Assembly (NCBI RefSeq): GCF_900109195.1
Contig: NZ_FNZG01000003.1
Span: 310,001-374,000, forward strand
Length of the DNA: 64,000 nt
Direction: 5' to 3'
Source of the DNA: Pseudooceanicola nitratireducens
Lineage (GTDB): Bacteria > Pseudomonadota > Alphaproteobacteria > Rhodobacterales > Rhodobacteraceae
Position numbers and translations under genes: made by a program
Notes under the pieces: model-generated
The model's database searches: none
Told to the model about the DNA's origin: nothing
What the model saw: the letters and a program-made list of their open reading frames with translations, nothing else
Part shown: positions 26,356 through 35,518 of the stretch, piece after piece
How positions within the stretch are numbered: position 1 is the first letter of the stretch
Layout of the letters: the number at the start of each line of letters is the position of its first letter

Positions 26356-27789
26356 ATGCTGATCGACCTCAACAAACAGACCGGTGACACGATCCAGGGC
26401 CAGCTGCGCCGGTCCGTCATCGACGCCATCCATTCCGGCCAGATGACGCCGGGACAGCGGCTTTTGCCGTCGCGCCAGCTGGCCGAACAGCTGGGCATCG
26501 CGCGCAATACCGTCACCGCCGTCTATGACGAACTGGTGGCGCGCGGCTATCTGGAAAGCGTGCCGCGCCGGGGCCATTTCGTCATGGCCGATGTCGCCCC
26601 CGAACCCGAGGTCACACCGGCCCCGGTGTCCTCGGTCGACTGGGCCGCCTGCCTCAAGCAGCGCCCCTCGACCCTGCGCCATATCCACAAGCCCTCGAAC
26701 TGGCAGGATTTCCCCTACCCCTTCGTCTATGGCCAGGTGGATCCGCGCCTTTTCCCGATCAACACCTGGCGGGCCTGTTCCCGCGACGCCCTGGGCCGCG
26801 CCGCCATCGACTGGTGGACCGCAGACCGCGCCGTGGAAGACGACCCGCAGCTGATCGAACAGATCCGCACCCAGATCCTGCCGCAACGGGGCATCTATGC
26901 CCGCGACGAAGAGATCCTGATCACCCTCGGCTCTCAAGAAGGGTTCTTCCTGATGGCCCGCCTTCTGGCCCGTGCCGACACCCGCGTCGGTGTGGAAACG
27001 CCGGGCTATCCCGACAGCCGCAACATCTTTGCCGCCGAGGGCGCGCAGATCGTCGACATGCCCGTGGATGACGACGGCGCACGGTTCGATCATGCGGGCC
27101 CGCTGGACGTGGCGATCCTGACGCCGGTGCACCATTGCCCGACGATGATCTCGATGCCCGTGTCACGGCGGCGCGCGATCCTGGACCGGGCCGCCCGCGA
27201 CGGCACGATCCTGATCGAGGACGACTACGAAGGCGAAACGGCCTTTTCCGGCGATCAGACCACGCTGAAGTCGATGGATACCGACGGGCGGGTCGTCTAC
27301 CTGGGCACCCTGTCCAAGGTTCTCGCCCCCGGGGTGCGCATCGGGTTCATGGTGGCTGACGCCGCCCTAATCGAGGAAGCCCGCTGGCTGCGGCGTCTGA
27401 TCCACCGGTCGGCGCCGCTGAACAACCAGCGCACGGCGGCGATCTTCCTGGCCGAGGGGCACTACCTGGCGCTGCTGAAACAGCTGCGCGCGGCCCTGGC
27501 CAACCGCTTTGACCAGGTCGTCGCGGGATGTAACCGCCACCTGCCTGATTTCCGCCGGTCCCGGAACAGCGGCGGGTCGTCCGTCTGGCTGGAATGCCCG
27601 CCCGGGCTGGACGCCCGCAAACTGCATGTGGCCGCCCGCAGGCGCGGTGTCCTGGCCGAGGACGGCGACCCCTTCGTGCCTGAAAATCAGGCAGGGCGTT
27701 TCCTGCGGTTGGGCATTTCTTACATCGAGGAAAGCAAGGTATCAGAAGGACTTAGACTGTTGGGCGAGGCCGCGAAAGAGGTCCGGTAG
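26356..27789 (+). CDS. MocR-family (GntR/aminotransferase fusion) transcriptional regulator, TauR/PdxR-like
   Basis: A 477-residue fusion. Residues 1-75 form a GntR winged helix (SGQMTPGQRLLPSRQLAEQL, then IARNTVTAVYDELVARGYLE). The rest is a fold-type I aminotransferase-like domain that binds PLP as an effector, with DDYEGE and the Lys-containing YLGTLSKVLAPGVRIGFMV. It is divergent from the class III aminotransferase gene and lies 96 bp upstream of the plus-strand catabolic operon. It is well placed to activate both. PLP-amine adduct sensing is known for the family, and the actual ligand is unknown. Confidence 0.9.
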   Translation: MLIDLNKQTGDTIQGQLRRSVIDAIHSGQMTPGQRLLPSRQLAEQLGIARNTVTAVYDELVARGYLESVPRRGHFVMADVAPEPEVTPAPVSSVDWAACLKQRPSTLRHIHKPSNWQDFPYPFVYGQVDPRLFPINTWRACSRDALGRAAIDWWTADRAVEDDPQLIEQIRTQILPQRGIYARDEEILITLGSQEGFFLMARLLARADTRVGVETPGYPDSRNIFAAEGAQIVDMPVDDDGARFDHAGPLDVAILTPVHHCPTMISMPVSRRRAILDRAARDGTILIEDDYEGETAFSGDQTTLKSMDTDGRVVYLGTLSKVLAPGVRIGFMVADAALIEEARWLRRLIHRSAPLNNQRTAAIFLAEGHYLALLKQLRAALANRFDQVVAGCNRHLPDFRRSRNSGGSSVWLECPPGLDARKLHVAARRRGVLAEDGDPFVPENQAGRFLRLGISYIEESKVSEGLRLLGEAAKEVR

Positions 27790-27885
27790 GGCTGGACCAA
27801 GTCACGGCGCACCTGTGGACCTATCGGCCCGCGCACCCCCGATCCTAGGCTGACGGCGACCCGAAACGACATCTGGATTCGCCGC

Positions 27886-29568
27886 ATGACCACCCCCGTC
27901 ACCGTCTTCCGTGCCAAGACCATCCGCACGATGAACCACAACACGCCCAAGGCCACCCATGTGGCCGTGAAAGAGGGCAAGGTCCTGGCCGTCGGCACCG
28001 CCACGGATCTGACCGACTGGATGGGGTTCTGGCCGGATCTGACCGTCGACGACCGCTATGCCGACAGCGTGCTGATGCCCGGCTTTGTCGAAGCCCACGG
28101 CCACGCCATGGAAGGCGGCGTCTGGCGCGACCTTTTCCTGGGCTTCTTCCAGCGCCACGCTCCGACCGGTGAACTGGAGGGCGGGCTGAAGACCATCGAC
28201 CAGGTGCTGGAGCGCCTTGCCCAGGCCGATGCCGAGATGGACGACCCCGACACCCCGCTGATCGCCTGGGGCTATGATCCGATCTACTACGACAACCAGC
28301 GCATGACCCGGCATCAGCTGGACAGCGTGTCGACCACGCGGCCGATCGTGATCACCCATGCCTCGTTCCACATCATGAACGTCAACTCCAAGGTGCTGGA
28401 GATGGCCAACATGTTCGGCGAAACCGGGGTCGAGGGCGTGCTGAAGGATGCCTCGGGCGATGTCACCGGCGAGCTTCAGGAAATGGCGGCGATGTTCATG
28501 GCGATGAACGCCACCGGGGCCGGCATGCACCTGCGCGAAACCAATGCCGACACTCTGCGCGCCTTTGCCCAGTCCAGCGTCAACGCCGGCGTCACCACCT
28601 GCACCGACCTGCACCAGCGCATGGATGACGACGCCCTTGCCGCCTATGAAACGGTGACGGAAGAGCCCGATTTCCAGGTGCGCATCGTGCCCGCCTTCGG
28701 ATCGCTGATGTGGGATGTGCCCACGGGGCTTGAGCGCATCAAGATGCTGAAGGACCGCGGCAACGACAAGCTGCACCTGGGGTTGGTCAAAGTGATGACC
28801 GACGGCTCGATCCAGGGGTTCACCGCCCGGCTGAAGTGGCCCGGCTATCACAACGGCGCGCCGAACGGCATCTGGAACAACCCGCCGCAACAGCTGAAGG
28901 ACCTGATCAAGGCCTACAACGCCGAAGGCATCCAGATGCACCTGCATGTGAACGGCGACCAGGCATCGGAATTCGTGCTGGACTGCCTGGAAGAGGCGCT
29001 GAACGAACACCCCCATGCGGATCACCGCCACACGCTGCAGCATTGCCAGATGGCCGACGCCGCCCAGTTCCGCAAGGCCGCCGCGCTTGGCGTCTGCGCC
29101 AACCTCTTTGCCAACCACATCTATTACTGGGGCGATCAGCACTATGCGCTGACCATGGGCCCCGACCGCGCCAACCGCATGGACGCCTGCGCCACGGCCC
29201 TGCGCGAAGGGGTCAAGCTGGCGATCCATTCCGACGTGCCGGTGACCCCGCTATCGCCGCTGTTCACCGCCTGGTGCGCCGTGAACCGCCTGACCGCAAC
29301 CGGCCGTGTCCTGGGCGAGGCCGAGAAGATCAGCGTCGAGGACGCGCTATATGCCATCACCCTCGGGGCGGCCTGGCAGCTGAAGCTGGATCATCTTGTC
29401 GGCTCGATCGAGGTCGGGAAATTCGCCGATTTCGCCGTGCTGGATCGTGACCCGCTTGAGGTCGGCGGCGAAGCCCTGAAGGACATCAAGGTGCTTGGCA
29501 CCGTCCTGTCCGGCCAGCCGCAGATCAGCGCCATTCGCGGCACCCCGTCGCAGGTGGAACCCGCATGA
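27886..29568 (+). CDS. Metal-dependent amidohydrolase, YtcJ-like (Amidohydro_3)
   Basis: A 560-residue cytoplasmic hydrolase. The metal-binding HxH lies in MPGFVEAHGHAMEGG near residue 70. Later ligands are in HLHVNGDQA, HTLQHCQ and LAIHSDVPV, the usual order for the amidohydrolase superfamily. YtcJ-like enzymes hydrolyse amides, formamides or N-acyl compounds. Its stop overlaps the start of the CobW-type GTPase gene by 4 bp. As first gene of the operon, it is the probable entry enzyme for the imported substrate, releasing an amine for the aminotransferase. Confidence 0.88.
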   Translation: MTTPVTVFRAKTIRTMNHNTPKATHVAVKEGKVLAVGTATDLTDWMGFWPDLTVDDRYADSVLMPGFVEAHGHAMEGGVWRDLFLGFFQRHAPTGELEGGLKTIDQVLERLAQADAEMDDPDTPLIAWGYDPIYYDNQRMTRHQLDSVSTTRPIVITHASFHIMNVNSKVLEMANMFGETGVEGVLKDASGDVTGELQEMAAMFMAMNATGAGMHLRETNADTLRAFAQSSVNAGVTTCTDLHQRMDDDALAAYETVTEEPDFQVRIVPAFGSLMWDVPTGLERIKMLKDRGNDKLHLGLVKVMTDGSIQGFTARLKWPGYHNGAPNGIWNNPPQQLKDLIKAYNAEGIQMHLHVNGDQASEFVLDCLEEALNEHPHADHRHTLQHCQMADAAQFRKAAALGVCANLFANHIYYWGDQHYALTMGPDRANRMDACATALREGVKLAIHSDVPVTPLSPLFTAWCAVNRLTATGRVLGEAEKISVEDALYAITLGAAWQLKLDHLVGSIEVGKFADFAVLDRDPLEVGGEALKDIKVLGTVLSGQPQISAIRGTPSQVEPA

Positions 29569-30467
29569 GCATCCCCGTCACGGTGATCGGCGGGTTCCTG
29601 GGGTCGGGCAAGACGACGCTGGTGAACCGCATTCTAGCGGCTTCGCCCGCGCGGACCGCCGTCCTGGTCAATGACTTCGGAGAGATCAACGTCGACTTCG
29701 ATCTGGTCAAGGCCGGCGACGACCTGACCTTTGAACTGTCGGGCGGCTGCATCTGCTGTTCGATGGCCGAAGGCGTTGGTCCGGCGATCAAATCCGCGCT
29801 GAAGACCAACCCCGAAACCATCCTGATCGAGGCCAGCGGCGTCGGCGAACCCCGGCGCATTGCCGAATTCGCCCTGCTCGATCCGGCGCTGCGGCTGGAC
29901 ATGATCGTGACCCTGGCCAATGCCACGGCGCTTGACCGGCAGATCCGCGATCCGCTGATCGGGGACACGGTGGCGCGGCAGTTCGACGGGGCCGACCTGA
30001 TCGTTCTGAACCACGCCGATGCGGCCCGCCCCGATGCGCTGACCAAGGCGCATGACATCCTGCGCCGGCTCGCTCCCGGGCGCCGGGTGATCGAAACGGT
30101 CGAGGCCGATCTGCCGCTTGATCTGCTGACCGCCACAAGCCACGCGATCTTTGCCGCCGGCCCGCTGGAGGACGACACCGACCACGGTTCGATCTATGGC
30201 CGCGACCGCTTTGAAAGCGACACGCCGATCCCGGTCGAGACGCTGGAAGCCATGCTTCAGGCCCTGCCCCAGTCGGTCCTGCGGCTGAAGGGCTGGGTGC
30301 TGCTAAGCGAAGAGCCCGAGGTGATGCTTCTGCAATATGTCGCCGGCCGCTGGAGCCTGGTGCCCGCCCCCGACGCCCCGCGCCTGACCCGCCTGGTGTC
30401 GATCGCCTCGGACCCCGATTTCACGATCGCCGAATCCCTGAAAACCCAAGCGTTTTCAGCCAGCTGA
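29565..30467 (+). CDS. CobW/P47K-family GTPase, putative metallochaperone
   Basis: A 300-residue G3E-family GTPase. The P-loop GFLGSGKT is at 10-17. The metal-binding CxCC motif reads GGCICC with Cys62, Cys64 and Cys65, a Walker B/G3-like ESGVGEP-type stretch follows (IEASGVGEP), and LNHADA replaces the canonical NKxD. A CobW_C domain ends the protein. Relatives load zinc, cobalt or other metals into client enzymes. Its 4-bp overlap with the amidohydrolase gene suggests that enzyme is the client. An 8-bp hairpin (CTGAAAAC/GTTTTCAG, 30438-30459) overlaps the last codons. Confidence 0.9.
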   Translation: MSIPVTVIGGFLGSGKTTLVNRILAASPARTAVLVNDFGEINVDFDLVKAGDDLTFELSGGCICCSMAEGVGPAIKSALKTNPETILIEASGVGEPRRIAEFALLDPALRLDMIVTLANATALDRQIRDPLIGDTVARQFDGADLIVLNHADAARPDALTKAHDILRRLAPGRRVIETVEADLPLDLLTATSHAIFAAGPLEDDTDHGSIYGRDRFESDTPIPVETLEAMLQALPQSVLRLKGWVLLSEEPEVMLLQYVAGRWSLVPAPDAPRLTRLVSIASDPDFTIAESLKTQAFSAS

Positions 30468-30534
30468 CGCTGGACCCATTCAAAGCGCAGCGCTGGCCCA
30501 AGCCATGCCGCAGCGCAGCACAGAAGATGAGACC

Positions 30535-32028
30535 ATGATGGAACATACCACGATTTCCCTGACCCCCGAGGCCGCCCTGAAGGCCTATGACGGCGTGAAC
30601 CTGATCGGCGGCGCGCGCAAAACCTCGGCCGCGACGCTGGCCGTCACCAACCCCGCCACCGGCAAAACCCTGGGTCGCGCCGCCGCCGCGGATGCCGCCG
30701 AAACCGATGCCGCCGTGGCCGCCGCCAGGGCCGCCTTCCGGGGCTGGGCCGACCTGCCTGCCCGCGACCGAGGCAAACGTGTCGCCGCCGCCGGGCGCGC
30801 CCTTGGGGCCGAGGCCGAGACGATCGCCCGCCTTCTCGCGATGGAGACCGGCAAGGCCCTGCGCACCGAATGCCGGGGTGAGCTGACCGTCGCCGCCGAC
30901 CTGCTGGAATTCTACGGCGGCCTGGGATCCGAGCTGAAGGGCGAAACCGTGCCCTACAATCCCCGCATGCTGACCATGACCACCCGCGAACCGCTTGGCG
31001 TGGTGGCGGCGATCCTGCCCTGGAACGTGCCGCTGGTCCTGATGATGCTCAAGATCGCCCCGGCCCTGGTCGCCGGCAACACGGTGGTGGTCAAAGCCTC
31101 GGAAGAGGCCCCCTTTGCCACCCTCCAGGCCGCCGAGATCGTCGCCGGTTTCCTGCCCGAAGGCGTGCTGAACGTCGTCTGCGGCACCGGCATTGAATGC
31201 GGCGCGGCGCTGACCGCCCATCCGGACGTGGCCAAGATCACCTTCACCGGGTCCGAAGCCGCCGGGGAAATCGTCTATGCCGCCGGGGCCAAGCGCATCG
31301 TGCCCGTCAGCCTGGAACTGGGCGGCAAATCCCCGATGATCGTCTGTGCCGATGCCAACCTTGATCGGGTCGTTGCCGGGGCGATTTCGGGCATGCGCTT
31401 TACCCGGCAGGGCCAAAGCTGCACTGCCGCCAGCCGAATCTACGTCCACGCCGATCTGATGGAAGCTTTCATGGCCCGCATCGGGGAAGAACTGTCGACC
31501 CTGGTGATCGGCGATCCCCTGGACGAGGCCACGGATGTGGGCACGATCATCTCGGCCCGCCAGAAGGCCACAATCGACCGCTTTGTCGCCCTGGCCGAAG
31601 AGACCGAGGGCGCGCAGGTCATCCGCAGCGGCGCGCTGCCCACGGATCCCGCCCTGTCGCCCGATCTGTTCATGCAGCCGACGCTGATCGCCGGCCTGCC
31701 CGAGGATCACCCATGCGTCACCGATGAAATCTTCGGCCCCGTCGCCGTGGTTCAAAGCTGGACCGACTATGACGATGTCATCGCCCGCGCCAACGACAGC
31801 CGCTATGGGCTGGCCGCAACGGTCTGGACGACGAATATCGCCACCGCGCTTGATGCCACCGCGCGGCTCGAGGCCGGCTATGTGCAGGTGAACCAGAACC
31901 TGACGATCCAGCCCAATGTCTCCTACGGCGGCTTCGGCCGGTCGGGGCTGGGCAAGGAAGCCTCTCTCGAGGCGATGGTCGAGCATTTCACCCGCAAGAA
32001 GACCATCGTGATGTCCTTCGACGCATGA
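30535..32028 (+). CDS. NAD(P)-dependent aldehyde dehydrogenase
   Basis: A 497-residue ALDH from the ATG at 30535 (the next codon is also ATG). It has the LPWNVP motif, Glu of LELGGKSP and the catalytic Cys of FTRQGQSCTAASR, plus EIFGPV near the C-terminus. It oxidises an aldehyde to an acid. In this operon it would naturally accept the aldehyde made by the transaminase. The ribosome site is weak and an in-frame ATG 10 codons upstream (30505) is an alternative start. Its stop overlaps the next gene by 4 bp. Confidence 0.9.
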   Translation: MMEHTTISLTPEAALKAYDGVNLIGGARKTSAATLAVTNPATGKTLGRAAAADAAETDAAVAAARAAFRGWADLPARDRGKRVAAAGRALGAEAETIARLLAMETGKALRTECRGELTVAADLLEFYGGLGSELKGETVPYNPRMLTMTTREPLGVVAAILPWNVPLVLMMLKIAPALVAGNTVVVKASEEAPFATLQAAEIVAGFLPEGVLNVVCGTGIECGAALTAHPDVAKITFTGSEAAGEIVYAAGAKRIVPVSLELGGKSPMIVCADANLDRVVAGAISGMRFTRQGQSCTAASRIYVHADLMEAFMARIGEELSTLVIGDPLDEATDVGTIISARQKATIDRFVALAEETEGAQVIRSGALPTDPALSPDLFMQPTLIAGLPEDHPCVTDEIFGPVAVVQSWTDYDDVIARANDSRYGLAATVWTTNIATALDATARLEAGYVQVNQNLTIQPNVSYGGFGRSGLGKEASLEAMVEHFTRKKTIVMSFDA

Positions 32029-32753
32029 TGCTGGCGCTGGTCATAAGCGCGGCGGTCTTCGGGGCTGCGGTCCTGCGGGGGCTGACGGGCTTTGGATTTG
32101 CCCTGGCCGCCGTCCCGGCGATGAGCTTCGTGGTCTCTCCGGCGCGGGCCGTCTGCATCGCCATCGTGCTGCAATGCCTGGTCGGGCTGCGCGACGTGGT
32201 GACGATGCGCGCCCTGCTGGACCGCAATGCGCTTGGGCTTTTGTCCATTGGCGCGCTGCTGGGCACGCCGCTTGGCATCCTGGCGCTGACCCAGCTGTCG
32301 GCGGATGCCATGCGGGTGGTGCTGGCGTTGGTCGTCGGGGCCGGGCTGATCGCGCTAATCGCCCGGGTCGAACTGGCCCCGGGCCGAGGCCCCGCCCTTG
32401 GGGCCGGAGTTCTGTCGGGGCTGTTCTCGGGGCTTGCGGCGATGCCCGGCCCGCCGGCCATCGCCTATTTCCTGGGCCGCGCCGCGCCTGCGGTGACCAC
32501 CCGCGCCTCTTTGATGGTGTTTTTCTTCCTCACCTCGCTGATGGCGCTGCCCGGGCTGATCCTGGCGGACCGCCTGGATACCGACACCACCCTTCTGGCC
32601 GCCAGCGCCTTTCCGGCGCTGCTGCTGGGCACCTGGATTGGCGGGCGCGCCTTTGCCCGGATGGGCGAAGGCACCTATCGCACCGCCGCCATCGCGCTGC
32701 TGGCCCTGACGGCCGTGGCCACGGGATTAAAGGGGGTCGCGGCCTTCATCTGA
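32025..32753 (+). CDS. TauE/SafE (TSUP) family membrane permease
   Basis: A 242-residue protein with about eight membrane helices. The N-terminal motif GAAVLRGLTGFGFALAAVPAMS and the repeat GAGVLSGLFSGLAAMPGPPAIAYFL are typical of the TSUP/TauE/SafE family. Members move organosulfonates, sulfite or other small anions across the cytoplasmic membrane. Its presence keeps the taurine/sulfonate hypothesis open, but TSUP proteins serve many anions. It overlaps the aldehyde dehydrogenase gene (ATGA), so it belongs to the operon. Confidence 0.87.
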   Translation: MMLALVISAAVFGAAVLRGLTGFGFALAAVPAMSFVVSPARAVCIAIVLQCLVGLRDVVTMRALLDRNALGLLSIGALLGTPLGILALTQLSADAMRVVLALVVGAGLIALIARVELAPGRGPALGAGVLSGLFSGLAAMPGPPAIAYFLGRAAPAVTTRASLMVFFFLTSLMALPGLILADRLDTDTTLLAASAFPALLLGTWIGGRAFARMGEGTYRTAAIALLALTAVATGLKGVAAFI

Positions 32754-32805
32754 TCCCCTTCCAAGACAACCAAACCAACAACCAAGACCAAAACAGGGAA
32801 CGACA

Positions 32806-34368
32806 ATGAAACACTTCCGCAAATTCGCCCTTGGGGCTGCAACCGGACTGACGCTCATGGCCAGCTCGGCCCTGGCCCAGCAATCGCTGCTGGTCGGTTC
32901 GACCCAGGTCCCGCGTCACTTCAACGGCGCGATCCAGTCGGGCATCGCCACCGCCATGCCCTCGACCCAGATCTTCGCCTCGCCCTTGATGTATTCCGAC
33001 AGCTGGGACCCGATCCCCTACCTGGCGAAAAGCTGGGAAACCTCGGCCGACGGGCTGACCGTCACGCTGAACCTGGTCGACAACGCGACCTTCCATGACG
33101 GCACGCCGCTGACATCCGAAGACGTGGCGTTTTCGATCATGACGATCAAGGAAAACCACCCCTTCAAGACCATGCTGGCCCCGGTCACCACGGTCGAGAC
33201 CCCGGATGCCACCACCGCCGTCATCAAGCTTGAACACCCCCACCCCGCCCTGATGCTGGCGATGAGCCCGGCGCTGATGCCGATCATCCCCAAGCACATC
33301 TATGGCGAAGGCAACATCCAGGAAAACCCCGCCAACCTGAACCCCGTCGGCTCGGGCCCGTTCAAGTTCGTCGAATACAAGCAGGGCGAATACTTCAAGC
33401 TTGAGAAGAACGCCGACTTCTTCATCGACGGCCAGCCCAAGCTGGACGAGATCATCGTGCAGATCTTCGGCGACACCGCCAACCTGGTCATGGCGATGGA
33501 ACGCGGCGACATCGACATGCTGCCTTATCTGACCGGCGTGCGGGACATCGAACGCCTGGACGGCACCGACGGCGTATCCGTCGCGACCAAGGGCGGAGAG
33601 GCAATCGGCGCGATCAACTGGCTGGCCTTCAACACCAAGAAGGCCCCCTTCGACGACCCGAAGGTCCGCCAGGCGCTTGGCTATGCGATCAACAAGGATT
33701 TCTACCTGAAACGCATCATGGGCGGCTTTGCCGATGACGCCACCGGGCCGATCACCATGACCTCTCCCCTGGCCACCACGGACGTCGAACAATATGCCTT
33801 CGACCTGGAAAAGGCCAAGGCCCTGCTGGACGAGGCCGGGCTGGCCCCGGATGGCGACGGCACCCGTTTCACCATGACCATCGACTATATCCCCGGGGGC
33901 GTCGAAACCGGCCGCAACCTGGTGGAATACCTGCGGTCTCAGCTGAAGCAGATCGGTGTCGAGGTCGAGGTCCGCACCTCTCCGGATTTCCCGACCTGGG
34001 CCAAACGCATCTCGTCTTATGATTTCGACGTGACGCAGGATCTGGTCTTCAACTGGGGCGACCCGGTGATCGGCGTGAACCGCACCTATGTCAGCTCGAA
34101 CATCCGGCCGGGCGTGATCTGGTCCAATACCCAGCAATATTCCAACGCCCGTGTGGACGAGCTTCTGGCCGCCGCCGCGGTCGAGACCGACACCGCCAAA
34201 CGGGCCGAGCTGTACAAGGAATTCCAGCAGATCGTCGTGGCCGATGCCCCGATCCTCTACCTGTCGGAGATGCCTTATTCGCTGGCCTACAAGGACGGCA
34301 TGGACGGCATCCCGACCGGCATCTGGGGGCCCGCGTCGCCCTGGCTTGACGTGAGCATGCCCGAGTGA
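32806..34368 (+). CDS. Second Dpp-type ABC transporter substrate-binding protein (SBP family 5)
   Basis: A 520-residue periplasmic receptor with signal peptide MKHFRKFALGAATGLTLMAS, cleaved after ALA near residue 24. SBP_bac_5 motifs include VDNATFHDGTPLTSEDVAFS and PVGSGPFKFVEYKQGEYF. It lies 52 bp after the TSUP gene and starts the transporter half of the locus. It differs clearly from the binding protein at 3988-5544, so the two importers probably have different ligands. Context suggests an amide or N-acyl compound. Confidence 0.92.
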   Translation: MKHFRKFALGAATGLTLMASSALAQQSLLVGSTQVPRHFNGAIQSGIATAMPSTQIFASPLMYSDSWDPIPYLAKSWETSADGLTVTLNLVDNATFHDGTPLTSEDVAFSIMTIKENHPFKTMLAPVTTVETPDATTAVIKLEHPHPALMLAMSPALMPIIPKHIYGEGNIQENPANLNPVGSGPFKFVEYKQGEYFKLEKNADFFIDGQPKLDEIIVQIFGDTANLVMAMERGDIDMLPYLTGVRDIERLDGTDGVSVATKGGEAIGAINWLAFNTKKAPFDDPKVRQALGYAINKDFYLKRIMGGFADDATGPITMTSPLATTDVEQYAFDLEKAKALLDEAGLAPDGDGTRFTMTIDYIPGGVETGRNLVEYLRSQLKQIGVEVEVRTSPDFPTWAKRISSYDFDVTQDLVFNWGDPVIGVNRTYVSSNIRPGVIWSNTQQYSNARVDELLAAAAVETDTAKRAELYKEFQQIVVADAPILYLSEMPYSLAYKDGMDGIPTGIWGPASPWLDVSMPE

Positions 34369-34458
34369 CCCGGTTCCGGTGATCGTGCCCCGGTGATCTG
34401 GACAGAGCGATCTGGTCCCAGTGATCTAGGCAAAGTGAACCGGACATAACCCCCGCCC

Positions 34459-34492
34459 GTCCCGCGCGGCTTTCCCTTCGGCCGCGCGGGAC
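34459..34492 (+). promoter_or_regulatory. Intercistronic stem-loop after the second Dpp-type binding-protein gene
   Basis: Perfect 12-bp arms GTCCCGCGCGGC and GCCGCGCGGGAC with a 10-nt loop lie in the 148-bp gap between the binding-protein stop and the permease start. No T-tract follows. Three GTGATC copies occur upstream of the stem within 34377-34430. This is the longest perfect stem of the five such elements. Confidence 0.7.
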
Positions 34493-34516
34493 CCAAGACC
34501 CCACAAGGTGTCCGCA

Positions 34517-35518
34517 ATGAAATCCTTCCTGATGAAACTCGCCTCGGTCGTGGGCCTGCTGTTTGCCGTGGTGGCCCTGAACTTCCTGCTGATCCAGTTC
34601 GCACCGGGCGACCCGGTCGAGGTGATCGTCGGCGAGATGGGCGGTGCCTCGGACGAGCTGATCGCCCAGCTGCGGGCCGACTACGGGCTCGACAAGCCGG
34701 TGATCGTGCAGCTTGGCATCTACCTGGGCAAGATCGTCACCGGCGACTTCGGCTATTCGATCTACTACAGCCAGCCGGTGCTGACGCTGATCCTGCAACG
34801 CCTGCCGGCCACGATCCTTCTGATGATCAGTTCGGTTTCGGTGGCGGTGGTGATCGGCACGGTGCTTGGCATCTTCTCGGCCAAGCGGCCCAAGGGCCTG
34901 CTCAGCCACTTTGTCACCATCTTCTCGCTTGCCGGCTATTCCGCGCCGGTCTTCTGGACCGGGCTGATGCTGCTGATCCTGTTTTCCTCGATCATCCCGA
35001 TGTTCCCGGTGTCGGGCATGGTCAGCGTGCGCGGCGTGGAAGGGCCGGTCGAATACGTGCTGGACGTGCTGCACCACCTTGTGCTGCCGACCGTCACGCT
35101 GGCCTCGATCTACATTGCACTTTATTCGCGGCTGGCGCGCGCCTCGATGCTGGACGTGCTGGGCGCGGATTACATCCGCACCGCCCGCGCCAAGGGCCTG
35201 TCGGAACGCCAGGTGACCTATGGCCATGCGCTGCGCAACGGGCTGATCCCCGTGGTCACCATGCTGGGCCTGCAGATGGGTCAGCTTCTGGCCGGTGCCG
35301 TGCTGGTCGAGACCGTCTTCAACTGGCCGGGACTGGGCCGACTGGCCTTCGAATCCATCCTGCGCCGCGACTATCCCACCCTTCTCGGCATTCTCTTCTT
35401 CTCGGCCGTGATCGTCGTGGTCGCCAACCTGCTGACCGACCTGGCCTATGCCCGGATCGATCCGCGCATCGGCAGCCGCAAGAAGAAAGCCCCCAGCCCG
35501 CAAAAGGCCGCCCAATGA
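34517..35518 (+). CDS. Dpp-type ABC transporter permease, DppB-like
   Basis: This is the first membrane subunit of the second importer, 333 residues. The FAPGDPVEVIVGEMGG stretch follows the first helix. The EAA-like loop reads DYIRTARAKGLSERQVTYGHALRN and the C-terminal signature VETVFNWPGLGRLAFESIL. I use the ATG at 34517, placed 6-8 bases after AAGGTG. A GTG three codons upstream is the alternative. The stop overlaps the next gene by 4 bp. Confidence 0.92.
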   Translation: MKSFLMKLASVVGLLFAVVALNFLLIQFAPGDPVEVIVGEMGGASDELIAQLRADYGLDKPVIVQLGIYLGKIVTGDFGYSIYYSQPVLTLILQRLPATILLMISSVSVAVVIGTVLGIFSAKRPKGLLSHFVTIFSLAGYSAPVFWTGLMLLILFSSIIPMFPVSGMVSVRGVEGPVEYVLDVLHHLVLPTVTLASIYIALYSRLARASMLDVLGADYIRTARAKGLSERQVTYGHALRNGLIPVVTMLGLQMGQLLAGAVLVETVFNWPGLGRLAFESILRRDYPTLLGILFFSAVIVVVANLLTDLAYARIDPRIGSRKKKAPSPQKAAQ

